From assembly GCA_963733885.1 (NCBI GenBank), contig CAVTES010000015.1, forward strand, positions 124,001 to 188,000: a stretch of 64,000 nucleotides of DNA, written 5' to 3'. Source of the DNA: JACVRW01 sp963733885. GTDB taxonomy: Bacteria; Actinomycetota; Thermoleophilia; Solirubrobacterales; Thermoleophilaceae. Position 1 is the first letter of the stretch; every line of letters begins with the position of its first letter. Below are positions 60,986-64,000 of the stretch, one piece after another. The position numbers and the translations under genes were made by a program. A model generated the notes under the pieces. The model did not search any database. It was given only the letters and a program-made list of their open reading frames with translations, and had not been told where the DNA came from.

Positions 60986-61912
60986 GTGAGCCGTTCCCGG
61001 GTGCTGACGCTCTACCTCTTGTTGCTGGTCATCTGGTCCAGCACCTGGGTGGCGATCAAGATCGGGCTCGAGGACTGCCCGCCGCTGCTCGGAGCCGGCA
61101 TCCGCTTCGCCGCCGCCGGGCTCGGGCTGCTCGCATTCGCGGCGGCCAGCGGGCGCCCGCTGCGGACCGATGGCCGGCTCGCGGGAATCCTCGCCCTCAT
61201 GCCGTTCGCGCTGGCTTACGGGCTGGTCTATTGGGGCGAGCAGCACATTCCCTCAGGGCTCGCCGCCGTTCTCTTCGGCGTGCTGCCGCTCTACACGGCG
61301 TTCTTGGGCGCCGCCTTCCTGCCGGACCAGCCGCTGCGGGGGCGGCTCGTGGCGGGCATCCTGATCGCTATTGGGGGACTGGCGCTGGCGTTCGCCGAGA
61401 GCGCCGACAGCGGCGACCCGGACATGGCCCTCGCGGGCGCCGCGGCTCTCGCCATCGCGCCCCTGGGGGCGTCGGTAGGGAACATCTCGCTGAAGCTGCG
61501 GGCCGGGGAGCTCGACGCGTTCTCCCTGAACGGCTGGGGCATGCTGGGCGGCGGCATACTGCTGCTGGCCGCCTCCGGGCTCGGTGAGAGCTGGGGCGAC
61601 GCCGCCTGGACGGCCGAGTCGGTGGGCTCGATCGCCTACCTGGCGCTGATCGGGTCCGCGGTGCCCTTCGTGGGCCTGACCGTGCTGCTGCGGCACATCA
61701 GCGCGCAGGCCACGTCGTTCCTGGCGATGCTGCTGCCCTTCGGCGCGCTCGTCTTCGGGGCCGCGCTGTACTCCGAGGCGATCACGCCGCGGGCGCTGGC
61801 GGGTGCCGCATTGGTGGCGGTGGGACTGCTGATAGCGCAGGCTCTGCCTGCGCGTAAGGGTCTTGCCGGGGTACTAGGGGTACGGGGCCGAGAAATCAGG
61901 GTGCGGGACTAG
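60986..61912 (+). CDS. EamA/DMT-family transporter
   Basis: A 308-residue protein with ten helices in two EamA halves: VLTLYLLLLVIWSSTWVAIK opens the first, ALAIAPLGASVGNISLKLRA the second. Conserved features are the W-S-S-T/N-W motif, GIRFAAAGLGLLAF, PSGLAAVLFGVLPLYTAFLG and ITPRALAGAALVAVGLLIAQ. The family exports amino acids, purines and other metabolites; the substrate is unknown. It is divergent from the cupin gene. Confidence 0.88.
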   Translation: MSRSRVLTLYLLLLVIWSSTWVAIKIGLEDCPPLLGAGIRFAAAGLGLLAFAAASGRPLRTDGRLAGILALMPFALAYGLVYWGEQHIPSGLAAVLFGVLPLYTAFLGAAFLPDQPLRGRLVAGILIAIGGLALAFAESADSGDPDMALAGAAALAIAPLGASVGNISLKLRAGELDAFSLNGWGMLGGGILLLAASGLGESWGDAAWTAESVGSIAYLALIGSAVPFVGLTVLLRHISAQATSFLAMLLPFGALVFGAALYSEAITPRALAGAALVAVGLLIAQALPARKGLAGVLGVRGREIRVRD

Positions 61913-61958
61913 GGTTCTCCCTGATGAAACGGGGGGCCGTGCGGCGGAAGATCGTCGC

Positions 61959-62162
61959 ATGAGCCCGGACCCCGTCAACTGGACCGCCCTCGACCGCTCC
62001 ACGTACGCCACGGCCTCCCTCGCCGGCGATCCCTTCTACGTGGAGCCGCCGAGTGTGCAGCCGGGCCTCACGATCGGCGAATATCGCCGGCGGCGTGAAG
62101 CCAGCAGTAAGGCCACGCGCCGCCGGCATCCGATCGCCCTGATGTTGATGCTCGCTCGCTAG
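61959..62162 (+). CDS. Small hypothetical protein (67 aa)
   Basis: Frame MSPDPVNWTALDRSTYATAS, then LAGDPFYVEPPSVQPGLTIG and EYRRRREASSKATRRRHPIA LMLMLAR. The second half is strongly basic. GAAGAT at -12 to -7 agrees with a leaderless start. It ends where the rplU promoter begins. No family recognised; coding status is likely but not certain. Confidence 0.5.
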   Translation: MSPDPVNWTALDRSTYATASLAGDPFYVEPPSVQPGLTIGEYRRRREASSKATRRRHPIALMLMLAR

Positions 62163-62165
62163 ACT
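62160..62165 (+). promoter_or_regulatory. -10 of the rplU-rpmA operon
   Basis: TAGACT, with +1 near 62172 and a leader of about 34 bases before the rplU ATG. The same hexamer precedes clpP. Confidence 0.5.
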
Positions 62166-62205
62166 GGCCTCCGGCGCCTACTCGTCGAGGGCGCCATTCC
62201 TCTGT

Positions 62206-62565
62206 ATGAGCTACGCCATCGTCAAAGTGGGCGGCAAGCAGTACCGCGTGGAGAAGGGCGACTCGATCGTCGTCGACCGCATGCGTGCGGACGAGGGCGA
62301 CAAAGTCGAGCTCCAGCCGCTGCTGTACGCGGACGGCGACAAGTCGCTGCTCGATCCCGGCGAGCTCGGCAGGATCACGGTGCGGGCGACCGTCACCGGC
62401 CATGAGCGCGGCAAGAAGATCCACGGGCTGAAGTTCAAGCCGAAGAAGGGCTACAAGCGCCGCTACGGCCACCGCCAGGACCTCACGCGCCTGGAGATCG
62501 CCGACATCAAGGTCGGCGCCGCCAAGCGCTCCGCCAAGAAGCAGGAGGACGAGGATGGCTCATAA
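62206..62565 (+). CDS. rplU: 50S ribosomal protein L21
   Basis: A 119-residue L21: MSYAIVKVGGKQYRVEKGDS opens, then LLYADGDKSLLDPGELGRIT, HERGKKIHGLKFKPKKGYKR and RYGHRQDLTRLEIADIKVGA. The tail KRSAKKQEDEDGS is about 15 residues longer than in E. coli. It binds 23S rRNA near the L20 site. It overlaps rpmA by 11 bases, so the two are translationally coupled. Confidence 0.96.
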   Translation: MSYAIVKVGGKQYRVEKGDSIVVDRMRADEGDKVELQPLLYADGDKSLLDPGELGRITVRATVTGHERGKKIHGLKFKPKKGYKRRYGHRQDLTRLEIADIKVGAAKRSAKKQEDEDGS

Positions 62566-62812
62566 GAAGGGACTGGGCTCGAGCCGCAACGGCCGCGACT
62601 CGAACGCCAAGCGCCTCGGCGTGAAGGTGTTCGCGGGCCAGACCGTGACCGGCGGCGAGATCATCGTGCGCCAGCGCGGCACGCGCTTCAAGCCCGGCGA
62701 GGGCGTGGGGCTGGGCCGCGACGACACGATCTTTGCAACGCGCCCCGGGACGGTGCAGTTCGCCTCCGGCCGCCGCGGCCGGGTCATCTCGGTCGAGCCG
62801 GCCGGCGAGTAG
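62555..62812 (+). CDS. rpmA: 50S ribosomal protein L27
   Basis: An 85-residue L27. It begins MAHKKGLGSSRNGRDSNAKR LGVKVFAGQ and has IIVRQRGTRFKPGEGVGLGR. The short N-terminus starting A-H-K-K reaches toward the peptidyl-transferase centre. Its SD (GGAGGA) lies inside the rplU end. No cleavable N-terminal extension as in Firmicutes. Confidence 0.97.
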   Translation: MAHKKGLGSSRNGRDSNAKRLGVKVFAGQTVTGGEIIVRQRGTRFKPGEGVGLGRDDTIFATRPGTVQFASGRRGRVISVEPAGE

Positions 62813-62832
62813 CGGCGGCGCTCAGGAGCGGC

Positions 62833-64000
62833 TCACAGCATGGCGAGCGCCAGCTCCGCGAACAGCTCCGCTCGCGTGACGTCCGCCTGGTCGTAGGGAC
62901 CGCCATCGCGCCGGTCGAGGATCGAAAGCACGCCCACCACGTCGCCCTGCCTCCGCAGCGGTACGGCGAGGAGCGTGTTCGGGACGTAGCGGGTTCCCGC
63001 CGCGACCCGCTCCGCGAACCGCGGGTCGGCACGGCAATCGGGCACGACGACCGGCTCGCCGGTCACCAGCGCGGCGCCCGCGATGCCCTCGCCCGGCGAC
63101 AGCCGGACCCCCACGATCTGGTCTGCGGAGGTGCCCCACGCCGCTTGGTAGACCAGCTCGCCGGTGCCGTCCCGGCGCAGCGCCACCGACACCGCAGCGG
63201 CCTCGAACACGCCCGCGGCGGTGCGCACGACGGCCTCGAGCAGGCGCCGGCGCTCCGGGCCGGCCTCGGGCACGCTCGCCGCGAGCGACTCGCCGACTAG
63301 AGCCTCGACCGGCGAGCCGAGCGCGCCGGCCAGGGCCGCCGCGGACGCGAAGCGGCGCTCCGGGCGCACGTCGAGCGCGCGCCTCAGCGCCCGCTCGAAC
63401 TCGGGCGCGACGTTCGGGAGGGGGTCGACGTGGCCATACCAGGGCGGCCTGCCCGCCAGCAGAGTCCAGATCGTCGCCGCCAGGCCGTACACGTCGCTGC
63501 GTGGGGACACGCTCTCGCCGACAAGCACCTCGGGCGCCATGAAGCGGGGCGTCCCGACCCCTCGCGTGCCGGGGTCGTCGCCCAGCTCGCGCGCCACGCC
63601 GAAGTCCACGAGCACCACGCCCCGGTCGCAGGCGATCAGGTTGCGCGGCTTCACGTCTCGGTGCACGATCTGCTGGCCGTGCACGTAGTCGAGCGCGTCG
63701 GCGGCCTGCCGTGAGATGTCCAGCACCTCTTCGAGCGGCAGCCCGGGCGCTCCGCGCTCCTCGAGCACGCGGCCGAGGTCGGGCCCGCGGATCAGCTCCA
63801 TGACGAGATAGCTGTCGCGGCCCTCGCTCAGGTAGTCGAGCACCCGGACGATGCGCGGATGGCGCAATCCCGCCAGCAGGCGCGCCTCGATCTCGAAGCT
63901 GGGCAGCTGGCCGATGTCGACGAGATGCTTGACCGCCACGTCGTTGTCGTCGCTGGCGCGGTCCCGCGCCCGGTACACCGCCCCCATGGCCCCCTCCGAG
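62833..64000 (-). CDS. Ser/Thr protein kinase with C-terminal GAF domain (N-terminus cut by window edge)
   Basis: The frame runs into the right edge. Visible residues begin SEGAMGAVYRARD, the end of the glycine loop, so only a few residues of the kinase are lost. VAVK carries the ATP Lys, HGQQIVHRDVKPRNLI the catalytic loop, LVDFGVARELG the DFG motif and GTPRFMAPEVL the activation segment. A GAF domain covers the last 150 residues (LLEAVVRTAAGVFEAAAVSV, GIAGAALVTGEPVVVPDCRA, LLAVPLRRQGDVVGVLSILD). No transmembrane helix or PASTA repeat is seen, so it is a cytoplasmic kinase whose GAF domain may sense a small ligand. The ATG at 63987 is internal to the glycine loop. Confidence 0.88.
   Translation of the reverse strand, partial: SEGAMGAVYRARDRASDDNDVAVKHLVDIGQLPSFEIEARLLAGLRHPRIVRVLDYLSEGRDSYLVMELIRGPDLGRVLEERGAPGLPLEEVLDISRQAADALDYVHGQQIVHRDVKPRNLIACDRGVVLVDFGVARELGDDPGTRGVGTPRFMAPEVLVGESVSPRSDVYGLAATIWTLLAGRPPWYGHVDPLPNVAPEFERALRRALDVRPERRFASAAALAGALGSPVEALVGESLAASVPEAGPERRRLLEAVVRTAAGVFEAAAVSVALRRDGTGELVYQAAWGTSADQIVGVRLSPGEGIAGAALVTGEPVVVPDCRADPRFAERVAAGTRYVPNTLLAVPLRRQGDVVGVLSILDRRDGGPYDQADVTRAELFAELALAML

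Overview
The window is about 70% GC, densely packed with genes, and has the gene order of an actinobacterium. The tig-clpP-clpX run, valS-folC, and the long ndk-maf-mreBCD-mrdA-rodA-rng-rplU-rpmA run are typical. Together with many BTAD/LuxR ATPase regulators, DUF202/LapA/SHOCT/YihY membrane proteins and frequent leaderless starts, they suggest the class Thermoleophilia (Solirubrobacterales-like). The taxonomic placement is an inference from gene content, not a measurement. No rRNA, tRNA, CRISPR array, insertion sequence or prophage was seen.

Layout. 1-6.4 kb: the N-terminus of an FAD-linked oxidoreductase, two convergent RsbW-like ATPases, a frameshifted amidohydrolase, and a large BTAD/AAA/TPR regulator that shares an operon with the amidohydrolase and one ATPase. 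6.5-12.2 kb: a membrane protein with three RYDGGPEEG repeats, a ring-cleaving dioxygenase, an acyl-CoA carboxylase beta subunit and RNase D. 12.2-33.6 kb: an envelope/stress-flavoured accessory stretch. It holds an M14-amidase fusion, a holin-like/phosphodiesterase protein, a K+ channel, a sulfatase with its formylglycine-generating enzyme and a ZIP transporter, a HerA-like ATPase, two YihY proteins, SHOCT/DUF6325 proteins, a degenerate receiver and a MalT-like LuxR regulator. 33.6-37.3 kb: trigger factor, ClpP and ClpX. 37.9-44.9 kb: a giant secreted 11-residue-repeat protein, then a cell-wall-binding transmembrane protein whose cytoplasmic part is a degenerate serine recombinase, then a decayed beta-propeller gene. 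44.9-52.9 kb: ValS, FolC, a membrane-tethered ECF sigma factor with a Ser/Gly tail, Ndk and Maf. 53-62.8 kb: the rod-shape elongasome operon, RNase E/G, L21 and L27. The right edge cuts a Ser/Thr kinase with a GAF domain.

The strongest new observation is a promoter family in the accessory stretch. Six sites share TCACCC-N5-GGGTGA-N7-TCACCC-N10-(G/A)ANNNT with identical spacing. In five the predicted +1 falls on, or one base before, a start codon, giving leaderless genes; the sixth serves a three-gene SHOCT operon. This looks like one regulon of small membrane and envelope genes. A second theme is divergent gene pairs whose -10 elements overlap or nearly touch and whose mRNAs are predicted to be leaderless or to have leaders of only a few bases.

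Several genes carry apparent single-base frameshifts: amidohydrolase, the gene before the carboxylase, a small membrane gene near 26.6 kb, and the giant repeat gene many times; mreD possibly. This pattern suggests uncorrected indels in the assembly, so these genes may be intact in the organism.
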